Assembly (NCBI GenBank): GCA_022578965.1 | Contig: MU400570.1 | Coordinates: 181,800 to 245,799 of the forward strand | Reading direction: 5' to 3' | From: Xylaria sp. FL1777 | Taxonomy: Eukaryota > Ascomycota > Sordariomycetes > Xylariales > Xylariaceae | DNA: 64,000 nt | Shown here: piece by piece, positions 1-10,234 of the stretch | Layout: the number at the start of each line of letters is the position of its first letter | How positions within the stretch are numbered: position 1 is the first letter of the stretch | Position numbers and translations under genes: made by a program | Notes under the pieces: generated by a model | The model's database searches: none | The model's input: the letters and a program-made list of their open reading frames with translations, nothing else | Told to the model about the DNA's origin: nothing

Positions 1-493
1 TATGCTCAACATTCGCCCCGCTGCGATCCTTCACTGCAAGATCCTCGGAGAACTTCTTCACGTTCTCTGCGTCTTGCGTGACGAGCAAGTGATAGGAGCC
101 CTGCCCCGGCTCTCCCGAGGTAGCTGTGAGGCCGAACGCCTCAAGCAACGGCGCAAGAACATTGTCGTAGAACTGCGTGCTAAGCCTCGTGCCCGAGTGT
201 GTGGACACAATGACATGAACTCTGCGCTGTGGGCCCGACTGGAGATGCACGGGCGGTTCACTGATACCGAAGCCGTCCAACAGGACCTGCAGAGCCTTAT
301 CCTCACTATCATCACTCCTAGCGTGGGACGAGCGCCGTAGCGTGAACGAGGGCTTCCCGTCTTGTTCCGTTTGCTCTAAGGAGAAGATCTCGTAGACATC
401 TTTTGCCGCCAACTCTTTCTTCAAAATGCAAATAACCTGCTCTGAGCTAGGGAGTTTTGCGACATCTTGACCGGCTGGGTTATCTGCCGGCAT
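1..493 (-). CDS. Diacylglycerol/sphingoid-base kinase-like protein, N-terminal part (cut by window edge)
   Basis: The reading frame opens at the ATG at 493-491, in a good context with AAA just before it, and runs without a stop to the window edge, giving 164 codons. The N-terminus is about 75 residues of soluble sequence. Then comes a beta-strand with the pattern VHVIVSTHSGT (about residues 75-86), which corresponds to the VIVNPxSG start of the DAGK catalytic fold. It continues into a segment reading FYDNVLAPLLEAFGL, typical of fungal DAGK/ATP-NAD-kinase-like proteins. Enzymes of this fold phosphorylate lipid substrates such as diacylglycerol or long-chain bases. The nucleotide-binding GGDGT motif would lie beyond the edge, so neither substrate nor activity can be judged. 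No intron is visible in this part. Confidence 0.6.
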   Translation of the reverse strand, partial: MPADNPAGQDVAKLPSSEQVICILKKELAAKDVYEIFSLEQTEQDGKPSFTLRRSSHARSDDSEDKALQVLLDGFGISEPPVHLQSGPQRRVHVIVSTHSGTRLSTQFYDNVLAPLLEAFGLTATSGEPGQGSYHLLVTQDAENVKKFSEDLAVKDRSGANVEH

Positions 494-872
494 TTTGATG
501 GTCAGCAGTCTACAGATCTTCTAGCTAGTCGGGCGCTCAAGCTCCAGGATCGCTCGAATTCTATAGAAGCCTTTGTCGTCTTGATATAATCGATCATGGG
601 CGGGGTTATCGTCGCAAGGCTGAGGCAGACTGATGTGGTACTCGAACAGGCAGTAGAAAGATGGTATCATCAGCCATGCTGATTGACCACAAAAGTGGGC
701 CACGTTCGTTATCTTGTACATGGCGCAAAGTGATATATATCGCTTATAAGATAATACTACCTTCGAAAATAATGTGACATCCTTCTTTTTGTACTCGAGT
801 TGATCCTATCATTCATCGAATGGGGTTTGAAGTGGTATTAGCCAACCGAAGTAGGAAGCGAAAAAATAGGTT
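494..872. other. Intergenic gap, upstream of the DAGK-like gene
   Basis: This stretch has no supported gene. It should hold the 5' leader and promoter of the leftward kinase-like gene and the 3' flank of the tRNA-like element. A run of six A at 861-866 reads as TTTTTT on the minus strand and would serve as its pol III terminator. Confidence 0.5.
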
Positions 873-997
873 TGGCCAACGAGGGAATCGAACCCCCAAT
901 GCCTAGCGATACAGAGTAGTGATATTGAGTAGTGATATTGTGCGCTGAGTAATGATAGTAGGTAGATATGCTTCGCTAGGCCGTACCAACTCGGCCA
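873..997 (-). tRNA. Interrupted tRNA-like pol III element (possible tRNA pseudogene)
   Basis: On the minus strand an A-box matching TGGCNNAGTNGG lies at 997-986 and a perfect B-box, GGTTCGATTCC, lies near the 3' end. A T-arm (GGGGG/CCCTC) and a TTTTTT terminator at 866-861 follow. A D-stem (GCC/GGC) and a stem TAGCG/CGCTA in the anticodon-arm position also pair. About 65 nt lie between the two halves of that stem, far more than a 7-nt loop, so an intron or insertion is present. It contains two perfect 13-bp tandem copies (914-926 and 927-939). The 5' acceptor strand does not pair with the 3' GTTGGCC, and no U33-type anticodon loop can be placed, so the isotype is unknown. A decayed or atypical tRNA is the best reading. 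Confidence 0.4.
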
Positions 998-2002
998 TTG
1001 ATTTTATTTTCTTTATGGAATGAGAGGTTAAACTGCTATATAAACTTCTGTTTACTGTTGCTTGGCATAGAGTTTACGCCAGGACCTGCTTTGTATACCT
1101 TATTGGCCAATATCCCGAGTATAAATATGTGGCTTTCTGCCTGGCTTAAAAAGACTTAGGACGAGCAGTGAGTGTGACGCCTGCCAATTCCTAGGCATGC
1201 CGCTGACTAGAGGCCTACTTCAAGACCATCCCCATTTCGAAGCTGGGGCTAATGCTTCATAATATTCCATTGCTTTGGTCGATGTGATCCAGATCCAGCC
1301 ACAAAGCTGATATGATGTTGTTTAGAGGTAAGAACCGTAAACTAGCTGGCAAACACGCCAATTTCTGGCGAGTAGTACAGTTGTACTCGTTTCCCCGGAC
1401 GCGAACACTCCGGCTTCGGCTATTCGTGCCTACACACATATGGGTAGTTCAATTGTCAGATATGGCGAGAGGACATTTACGAGTCTTCCAACAAATGTTA
1501 TCTCGGCTCCTGGGAACGATACAGATCATGGAAAACCTGAAACAGAAAAATTCGTTACCTATTGAGCCTAGCCATTTGCATACATTGCTGAATGGTTATT
1601 GTATTGTTCGGCCATCTGACGTGGTGGTTGAGATCCAAGGTGAAAGGGAGTGAGCTGAGACCAATTGCGGTCACCGAAAAGAAAAAAGAAAGGTATAGTA
1701 CCTAGATCTACGCTTACCTATTTCTTCCCTACCTACCCAAGGCCAATCAAGGGGCTGGGATCTTCCAAGGCCCCTCCACCAGACCCACAGCAAATCCCCC
1801 GCCGTTACTTAAGTGCCCGCTAGGTTAGCGTATCTCTCCTCTGGAGGGGTTAACTTAAGCATTCACATGTGTCTCGAAAGCTCCTACATTTCTACATATA
1901 CATTACTTCGTCGACTTCTGGCACCGTCGGTTGGACACGGACACGGACACGGACACGGACACGGTCTGCTTGAATACACTCTCAGTACTCGCACCTTGAA
2001 CT
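998..2002. other. Intergenic gap and 5' leader of the CCDC124-like gene
   Basis: No convincing gene is present. An open frame at 1312-1653 (113 codons) has no recognisable domain and overlaps an equally open frame on the other strand, so I do not call it. The last 70 bases before the next start hold a GGACAC hexamer repeat. Confidence 0.4.
1933..1964. repeat. (GGACAC)5 hexamer tandem repeat in a 5' leader
   Basis: Five perfect GGACAC units followed by GG lie 39-70 bases before the start codon of the CCDC124-like gene. They are probably inside its transcribed leader. A six-base unit would not shift the frame even if translated. Confidence 0.85.
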
Positions 2003-2822
2003 ATGGCTCCAAAGAAAAGTGGCGAGGGCAGCAAGAAAGCTGCTGGCCAGGCCCGAAAGGCCGAAGCCGCTGTTGCTAAAGTTGCCGCAGAGGATGCGAA
2101 AAAGGCGGCTGCTGAAGATGCCGACTGGAAGAAAGGCGCAAAAGATGGCTCCAAGAAGTGTGTTGCATATCCCTTCGCCTTCAACCTACTAATTAAGAAA
2201 CGCTTTTCCCCATGTTATGAAGAACAACCTCAAATACCCCTACCCTTAGTCTCAGGGACCAGGTAGCGCAGCCCTAACTAATACTGATTTTCATAGAGAA
2301 TCAGAAGCCGCTAAGAAGGCAGAACTAGCACGGAAAAAGGCCGAACGAGACGCACTTCTCGCTGAAGAGGAAAAGAACACCCCCGGTCGGGCAACACCTA
2401 AGAACTCGAAAACGGCAGCAAAGAAAACCAACAAGGGCCTGGATGCAGCCCTCGGAGCACTCGATATGGACGACAAAAAGCTCCCAGAGCTAGGGGCTAG
2501 CAACATCGACGACGCGTTCGACGTCCTCGCTGATGTCGAATCTGGAGGACCAAAAATCGATAGGCACCCCGAAAGGAGAGCAGAAGCTGCATACAAGGCT
2601 TACAAAGAACAACGGATGGCAGAAATGCGAGAAGAAGGGCTCAAGCTCAAACTAAGCCAGCGAATCGAGCGAATCGACCGCGAATGGAAGAAGCACCCTG
2701 ACAACCCGAATAGTGTCAATTATAGCAAGCCCCGCCTTGCCTATAATGCCACAAAGGAAGAAGTACAGGAATTCGCGAGGGCCGAGAAGGAGAGGACAGA
2801 AGCGAGACTCACAGTACATTAA
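2003..2822 (+). CDS. CCDC124/DUF1014-family ribosome-associated coiled-coil protein
   Basis: There are two exons, 2003-2157 and 2297-2822. The donor is GTGTGT and the acceptor ATAG, with a CTAAC branch sequence just upstream, giving 226 residues. The first 90 residues are dominated by Lys/Ala/Glu (MAPKKSGEGSKKAAGQ...), a long charged helix. The second half carries the family signature: a HPDNP element near residue 185 and YNATKEE near residue 201, then a charged tail. Human CCDC124 and yeast Lso2 are known to bind idle ribosomes at the intersubunit and tRNA sites and help recovery from translational arrest; the same role is inferred here. Splicing is needed to join the basic N-terminus to the conserved C-terminal domain. 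The protein is of usual family length and shows no sign of damage. Confidence 0.85.
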
Positions 2823-3918
2823 GACAGGGAACTCAATTCTCTCTACCAGAATTATATATAAGCCATCGACACATCGGATGGCGTATGCTGTAGCTTGTTT
2901 AGAAACGAGCATTACGGCCGACGACAAGAGAATTGCGAACAGAAAGTAAAGAAAAAGAAGATTCCCTCCCAAAAATTCCAGCATTTTCGATCACAACATC
3001 TAACTACCGCATAAGAATAATAGTCCTTAGGTTATAACATGTGTATAAGAACCTCGACAGGGTGCCTGGCAATCAGAGACATATCATGGTGAACAGTCAG
3101 GGTTCTTTTAATCATCGTGGATGAAAGGGGTCGGTCACGAGCGCTTACGGCGAACAAGGGTTACGCTGAGGTATCCGAGAGTGCTTTAGACGATCAGCAA
3201 CATACATATAGAGTTTCTAGAAATGCAATGAATGACTAGGTTAATTCAGTGTAATGCATGACCGGATAGAGTTTTCCTTGCAATCAGTAACCACGAATTT
3301 GGTCTCGTGACATGACGGGGGAAAAAAAAGGGCCACCAAAGTCACCGGAAAACCGGGGTAGAGTCGGGCTCAAGTTCGGCAACCCTCGGCTCCTCAGTTA
3401 CTAGGTAGGCCCTGTCATCAGTCAGGTAACAACCAGGCAAGCAACAGGATTTGTGTACGGTTTAAATCCATTAGAATAAGGGTCTATTTTCGGTGAGAAA
3501 TTGCCCAGAGTTCTCGTACTATAAATTGTGCAAGTTTGCTGATTGCAGCTTATGTAAAAGGTACCAAGTACTTAGGTAGGTCTTGCTCAGGTCCAGCTGA
3601 GGCTAAAAGCGGCACGACGGATCTGGGGTTGCATTTTTCAGCGAACATGACGTCCTCGGCTTTTCTCTCTTCCAAGTACGGCATACCGGTAATTAATTGT
3701 ACCTCTAATTGGATCCCGGCTCCGCAACCCTTCCCTCCCACGCCCAAACACCACTCTCTCCATTTACCCGACAGCATAGTTCTTTCTTAGCGACGACGAC
3801 ACGTATTCGTACATACATATATCCTAGGCAACTCTTTGCTGTTCAATCTGCATGAAAGCTTAGTGCGACTGCGACTACTACTTGTGCTCGCGAGACCCGG
3901 CGAGTCGGTGGCGTAGGA
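2823..3918. other. Intergenic gap before the Leu5 gene
   Basis: It contains the 3' flank of the CCDC124-like gene and the promoter of the carrier gene. An open frame at 3536-3790 has no domain and is mirrored on the other strand. I see nothing else. Confidence 0.4.
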
Positions 3919-5258
3919 ATGCCATCGGCTCTCACGAACCATGGCTCGATCGCCGAGATGCCGACCCGGCGAGAGGGAGGAGGAAACGCAGATCTCCTCG
4001 TCGGCAAGGTGGACGGAGCGCTGAGGAGGGCGAGCACTGCCATCGCGACCGCGACCGACAGGGACTCGAGTCCGGCGAAAGGCGCCGAGGATCGCGCTGT
4101 AGCGGAAGCGGCGGCGGGGCAGGGAAAGAAGAAGCCTAACAAGCACGGCGCCGACTACATAATACGGTCCTTTGTGGCCGGCGGCGTCGCGGGGTGTGCG
4201 GTATGTAGTGCTCTTTCGCGTCCTTGACTTGTCGACTGGAAGCAAGGGACCAGGGACCAGGGACCTGATGGTGCCGTGCTAACGTGTTTTCCCACCAGGC
4301 CAAGACAGCCGTCGCCCCCCTCGACCGAGTCAAGATCCTCTTCCAGACGAGCAACCCGCAATTCGCAAAATACACGGGGTCGTGGATGGGACTGGGCCGC
4401 GCATTGAGGGACATCTACGCGCAACACGGCGTCGTGGGCTTGTTCCGCGGACACTCGGCCACCTTGCTCAAGATATACCCCTACGCAGCCATCAAGTTCG
4501 TGGCGTACGAGCAGTACCGCGCCATGATCATCGGCGCACGACACCAGGAGACGTGGATCCGCCGCTTCTCGGCCGGCGCGCTCGCCGGCCTGACCTCCGT
4601 CCTCTTCACGTACCCGCTCGAGGTGATCCGCGTGCGGCTCGCCTTCGAGACCGGCGTCCGGAGCTCCTCGCTGCTCGACCTCTGCAGGAAGATCTACCAC
4701 GAGCACCCGCTCCCCAAGCCCACACCCGCCGCAGCCGCCCACGCGACGAGCTCAGCCGTAGCGGGCGCTGCGGCGGCCACCGTGCAGGCCGTGGCGCCGC
4801 GCTCCGGCATCATCAACTTCTACCGCGGCTTCTCGACGACGATGCTGGGCATGATCCCGTACGCGGGCATGTCGTTCCTGACGCACGACACTATCGGCGA
4901 CGTGTTCCGATCGCCGCTGCTGCGCGAGCGCGCGACGCTGCCGCAGCCCGCCGGCGCGCCCGCGGACAAGGCGCCGCCGCTCCGCGCCTGGGCCGAGCTG
5001 ACGGCCGGCGGCGTCTCGGGCGCCGTCTCGCAGACCGTGTCGTACCCGCTCGAGGTCATCCGGCGGCGCATGCAGGTGGCCGGCGCCGTCGGCGACCGCC
5101 GCCGCCTGCGCATCGCCGAGACCGCCGGCCTCGTCTTCCGCGAGCGCGGCCTCCCGGGCTTCTTCGTCGGCCTCACCATCGGCTACGTCAAGATCGTCCC
5201 CATGGCCGCCGTCAGCTTCTACACGTACGAGCGCACCAAGACGCTGCTGGGTATATAA
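3919..5258 (+). CDS. leu5: Mitochondrial coenzyme A carrier, Leu5/SLC25A16-A42 type
   Basis: The exons are 3919-4200 and 4299-5258, with a GTATGT donor, a CTAAC branch and a CCAG acceptor, giving 413 residues. After a roughly 80-residue hydrophilic N-terminal extension come three mitochondrial-carrier repeats. Each has its signature PxD/ExxK/R: PLDRVK at the start of exon 2, PLEVIR in repeat 2 and PLEVIR in repeat 3. The stretch ILFQTSNPQFAKYTGS and the segment GHSATLLK..YPYAAIKFVAYEQYR are characteristic of the Leu5 branch rather than other SLC25 members. Leu5 in yeast is required for CoA accumulation in the mitochondrial matrix and acts in the inner membrane. Repeats 2 and 3 are separated by Ala/Pro-rich inserts, a common fungal embellishment. 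Exon 2 is strongly GC-biased at third positions. Confidence 0.93.
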
Positions 5259-5282
5259 AGGAACGAAGGAGGAAAAAAAAAG

Positions 5283-5366
5283 CACACACACACACACACA
5301 CACACACACAGGGAAAGAAGAAAAAACAGGAGAGAGGGGAAACCCCCCCCCCCTTTTTTTTTTTTT
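5283..5366. repeat. (CA)14 microsatellite followed by a C11-T13 homopolymer pair
   Basis: Fourteen CA units span 5283-5310. They are followed by purine-rich spacer and then eleven C (5343-5353) running directly into thirteen T (5354-5366). The block starts 25 bases after the Leu5 stop codon, so it is probably in its 3' untranslated region. Homopolymer lengths may be assembly-sensitive. Confidence 0.9.
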
Positions 5367-5501
5367 GGGTTTCCCTGTTTTTGTGTCTCGCATTATCGGC
5401 GTATTAGGCGTTTCCTCCCAACTTGGGTCGGGGCTCTGTCTTGGGCTGGTTGTATTATCCTTGGTTGTTTTTGGTATTTTTTTGTCCTTTACTCCCTGGA
5501 C

Positions 5502-5554
5502 CATACATACATACATACATACCATGACGGAGGGCAGGCAGGCAGGCAGGCAGG
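5502..5554. repeat. (CATA)5 and (GGCA)5 tetranucleotide repeats
   Basis: CATA is repeated five times at 5502-5521 and GGCA five times at 5533-5554, only 11 bases apart. Confidence 0.9.
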
Positions 5555-6314
5555 AATGGCATGGCGAATGAACGCGTTGCGGATTGATTGATTCATGAAG
5601 GTTGAGACTGCCTGACCGACCGACTGACTGACTAGTAGGCTGGGCTGGGCATTATACTTAGTAGAATTAGAAATCAGGCATCGATCGCTGAGATATCATC
5701 ATATAGATCACTCGTCGTTAAGTATATACATATGTACATATACATACTAGAGGAAGAAGAGCATGCGCTTGCAAAATAACAACGTTCATCTCCCTCCGAC
5801 TATTTAGTTGTGTTGCTCACTCTGGTTTTCCCTTGGACTAGAAGCTTCGTGTAAGAAGATTACTATGTATACCGTATGAAAATGTCAATAATGAATTAGC
5901 GCTGCGTAGACTATAAACTTCAATTTATACCGACAAGATCGCTAGAGATTGCTGACATATATAGCGAGATTATATTTAAGTTGCTTGAAATGGGCAATAC
6001 TGCAAAGTTGTGTTCAAAGATGAGTGGTTATCAATGAAGAATTGTATTTAAGGCTGCGTAGTGCCTGCTTCCCCTCTCCCCCCTGCTCTAACGCCTTTTC
6101 TTTTCCATCTTTACGTATCAACATAGATTCATATATCCAAGGCAGATCAAACACTCAAAACGCCAATATAAAGGACAGAATAGTAGCGCCCGCTCTCAGA
6201 CCCTTGTACGCCGAGTGGATGCTTTCCCTTTTGCTAAGAAAAGAGTCGAAATTATAGCATAGTATGTACTAGGATTATAATGACGTATGTGGCCAGTGTT
6301 TATTCATCGAAATG

Positions 6315-8610
6315 TTAGTCGACCTTGATGGCACTATTCGATTATAACATTAGCATATACCCACGAGGCAGTATCGAGTGAACAGTATTCAGGCTTAAAA
6401 CAAAGGCGACTTACCCATATAATTTCCGAATGAAAGTATAGGCTGCTAAGAAGCCAACGGTCCCGGTCAGGAGGCCATAAACACAGCAGGCCATAAAACT
6501 GTACACGAAGAATAGCATGGAGCTGACGAAGCCAGTGATATGCAGCTTGAAGAGGTAATACCAGATGCTATACAGGAATACCCAAAGGGCGCTGCCGCCA
6601 CCTACTGCGAACGACTGCCACCACCAGTGGTAATTCTCAGAGCATAGTTGGACGTAAATCGTTACGATCGTGACTTCGGCAACCGTGACGATGAGAATGA
6701 GAGATACGACACCAAGGAAGCCAAAGACATAGTAATAACCGCTTTTGTCCTGCCAGACGGATTGGAAAACAAATAGAAGCTCGATGAAAATGACAGTAAA
6801 AGGTACTAGGCCGGCGAATAAGATCGACTGCAAGCTTTTGATATACCATGCTTGTTGCGGCACTTGGCGAGCGATGTTGGACGTTTTTGTTGGCGTTTCC
6901 CAGGAACCTGAGCGGGCATAGCCATACCAGGAGCCTAAATAGACGAGTGGTACCTGGATGCAAAGCCAGAGAACAGCAATGGCAAGAAGCGTCCCAAATG
7001 GCATGGCAGTGCTTGACGCCTGCGCCCAAACAAACAGGTTTAGTATGAAGACGAGCGTAAAGAGGAGACCGGGAAAGAAACAGGCCGTAATGAGAGCATT
7101 CTTCCCGAAGTTGACACCACCGAAACCCTGGTAGACTTTGGCAGAGAAATAGCCGGAGAAAATACCAGCGAGCACGAAGAGGCCAAATCCAAAACTGAGA
7201 AAGCCACCGCGGAAGCTAGGATTCAAGATTCCAATGGCACTTAGAGAAATCAGTCCAACTGCCATGAACAACACCTGCGTGCCCGAGCCCACTAAGGGTG
7301 CAAGCAAATGTCCATACTGCGGTCTTCGGAAAACATCTCCATGCAACAACTTCCAACCAGTTACGTCCTCGAGGGCCTCATCATCAGATGCGTCATCCAG
7401 TTGGTTGTCTACTTCATTCCCTTGGTCGAGAAGACCGAGACCTTGTTTCTCTGGCTTTGGAGACCGCGGATGAGAACCAGACTTTAGTTTTGAGCCGGCT
7501 TCCACAGACCCTTCCCTATACCCCTTAATGTCGGTTCGGATTGTCTTGGACAGAATCATGATGACGATTCCGCTCAGGAGTCCGCAAATGATCAGCGAGT
7601 TGATAATCGCAAGCCAATGAATCCTTGAGCCCTCTTCCTGATTTACGAAATATAAATCCCAGCGCCTATCCCACTCGACCGACTCATCTTCACGGAAATA
7701 GACCGAATAGGAATAAGGGATAGCTATTGTATCCTCGTCATCGCCTTCATCTAGGTAGTCGAAGTGATTGTCTAGGTGTTGTTCTTCTATAGACAGGTTG
7801 TCGGTGTTGTTTGGAGGCATGTACAATTCCAAGTTATCCTCGATATCTTGCAGTTCAACTGGGCAGCCATTTTCTCGCTTGTTATTTGGGCCAATGCTCT
7901 TGGTGTAGACCTCGAACCCCACAACCACCTGGCCACCCTTTTCACCAGCACGGCCAGGCGCTCTTCGATGACGGATAACGATAGTATGATGGTTGTTGAG
8001 AAAATAACGAGGCTTGCCGGTGCTTGAATCATACTTGGTGAAGCCCAATTTGAAACCGGCAGCATAGTATTTTCGCGACTTGTCGACAGTGACGAAGCTA
8101 GTAGCGCCTGGTAGATTGTCCACGATCCATTCCACGACATAGCCATCTTTGACCAACTCCTTAGCGCGCCTCAGATCTCTTCTCGTCACCAGCTGATCAC
8201 ACAGAAAACTGCACTCGTTGTCATGGCCGACGGTGAGGTCGATGTCGGAAATCTTGATACGGTCTCCGCGGAGGACTTCGCCGAGGTTAAGCGATATGCT
8301 TTGGCCACTTAGTAGGCCTGAGGCGTGGGTTTTGCCAGTGGGAGGACAGACGAAGGGCAGATCGTAATAGGCGTATTGTAGTTGTGTGTTGTCGGAATAG
8401 ACCTTGTTAACCATCAATGGTATGTGTTCGCCCGCTTCGTAGCTTTTGATTGACCACCCTAGCCCACACAAAGTCGTCAGGTGTCGGTTGCTCCTCAACT
8501 GAAGCTGATCTTGAGGCCTTGGACATACCTGGGATATAGAAAGCTTGCGCCTGGGAGATGATAAGAGACGACAACAGCCAACTCAGGCCGTTTTTCATTG
8601 TCCTCACCAT
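6315..8610 (-). CDS. Nonaspanin / TM9 superfamily (Emp70) endomembrane protein
   Basis: Three exons give 714 residues: 8610-8529, 8458-6415 and 6333-6315. The donors are GTATGT and GTAAGT. Residues 1-23 form a signal peptide (core LSWLLSSLIISQAQA), followed by FYIPGWSIKSYEAGE, the classic TM9 lumenal start. A large lumenal domain precedes nine expected membrane helices in the C-terminal half. The last exon is only 19 nt. It adds the terminal residues AIKVD, giving the family's C-terminal KxD signal known to bind COPI and retain these proteins in the Golgi. Reading through without the splice would end after LYG and lose the signal. Family members work in Golgi/endosomal sorting, metal homeostasis and adhesion. 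A second in-frame ATG four codons downstream would also keep the signal peptide. Confidence 0.93.
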
Positions 8611-10234
8611 ATTGCTGTTGAGCGAATGCCTTGAAGTGTTGGGTTGCTCTAGCATCCAAGGGGGGTGTTTTACAAGGACTCGGGTTCAAGAAGCACGCGT
8701 AGCACGCTTCGAGTTTCCAGTACAGCTATAAGGGTTCCCGTAGGAGCCCGAGTCCTCTTCTGGAACAAGAAACGAGTGGTGTCTTCTTTGCAGCCGAATC
8801 TGGGCGTCAGGCCGTCACTTCTCGGATTATCGAGGGAGCGGTCTGAGGCGAGGCGGTCCGAGATTCGAAGGGTAAGGTGGCTATGCGGAGAGGGTTACTC
8901 GGGCGTGACAAGCGACAAACGAGTGTAATGGGTACATAGTACCACGGAACCAATGATGAAAAAGTAGAGGCTGAGGCTCATAAGACAGCGATCGAGCTAG
9001 GCCTGGATCACTGATGATGGGAAAAATGGGGTATCGGCTTATAAGCCTTGAAACGTGTCGCTGGGCAGCACAGAGATAGACGAGATGCAAGATGGCGGCC
9101 CGTGCGGAGTATTATTAAAATCCCCAAAATAGGGTATATGTGAAGAATGAAGACTTGAATGGACAAATGCAGAGAATCAATTGTCTCTGGTCTGGGTTGA
9201 TTGCCTCGGGATCTGGAGAGAAATGAACACCAATCGACCTGTTAGGTAGTGTAGTATACTTGGAGAAGATTCCCAATATAGAGCGATAGGGGGGACCCAA
9301 ACTACACGACCACTAACACGACCGACCTACCTACCTAAACAAGTGCTAGCTGGCCAAAATGGCGGGTGAGTGGGACTAAACTACATGTAGGCGTATGCCT
9401 ACCTTAGGTACCTTAGGTAGGTACTTACTCATGAATGCGTTCGTTCTATACTTAGGTACAGTATACGAGAACTGGGTATACAGTCATGCCTGGCTAATGG
9501 GTACCTATTACAGAGCACATTCAAATGTTAATAAGAATTCTTTGTTGGACCTAATCTGATAGCTCACTAACTACAATTTATAAGAATTCCGTTCTATAAT
9601 AGTAGCGAAGTGACAAGTGACAAGTACTATTCGGTAATTCACAGGAAACCTACTGTGAGGGGTAATAGATGTAGGCACTGTACACTTGTTCCTCGTACTA
9701 CCAACCAACCAACCAACCTACGAAGTAGCCAAATGCGTAAGGTAGTTGTCATACCTTCCGCGTCATAGTAGACTTAACATATGCTTATACGAGCATCCAT
9801 TCTGTATATATCAACCTACCTATAGTAGGTAGGTAGGTAGGTAGGTAGGTAGGTAGGTAGGTAGGTAGGTAGGTAGGTAGGTAGGTAGGTAGGTAGGTAG
9901 GTAGCTATTATTGTATAGTACTTAGTCGTGGCTTATTATGAAGACAAAGTAAAGAGGACAGGAACTCAATGCTCTGATAGAACATATCGGGGGATGTGAT
10001 GGTTAGACAACTACCGGTATGTAATGTCTGCGAAATCAAGTCAGTTTAATATACTTTTAATTTCTATGATTTTTAATGCTGCTGGTCTCGTAAAGCTCCG
10101 GCCAATGCAAAATGGGTATAATGACCCCCCTCCCCACCTGTACTCCTCTGGGTATGATACAGCAAGAAAATCAGATAGACTCCTGCATGACGCCGGCTAT
10201 GTACAGTTTCGAATGTCTCCCCCCACGGTTCGTT
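8611..10234. other. Intergenic gap with TAGG repeats
   Basis: This is the promoter side of the TM9 gene and the 3' side of the channel gene. Short TAGG/CCTA runs are scattered throughout 9,300-9,910, with the longest listed separately. No supported gene. Confidence 0.5.
9826..9904. repeat. (TAGG)n tetranucleotide repeat, about 20 uninterrupted units
   Basis: About 79 bases of perfect TAGG repeat. Shorter copies of the same unit occur at roughly 20,715, 34,310, 15,720, 20,890 and elsewhere, so this is the genome's dominant intergenic microsatellite. Confidence 0.95.

Larger units (their letters stand above)
5259..6314. other. Intergenic gap with simple repeats, between Leu5 and TM9 genes
   Basis: The two flanking genes converge here, so both 3' ends lie in this gap. 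Apart from the microsatellites listed separately I see only AT-leaning unique sequence. An open frame at 6024-6257 has no domain. Confidence 0.5.

Noticed and set aside
1312..1653. 113-codon plus-strand open frame
   Set aside because: No domain, overlapped by an open frame on the opposite strand, and no splice or promoter support.
4382..5407. Long plus-strand open frame (341 codons) over the Leu5 gene, and 4155-4742, 4752-5525 on the other strand
   Set aside because: These are Arg/Ala/Pro-rich shadows caused by high third-position GC in the Leu5 exon; the carrier frame has all family motifs.
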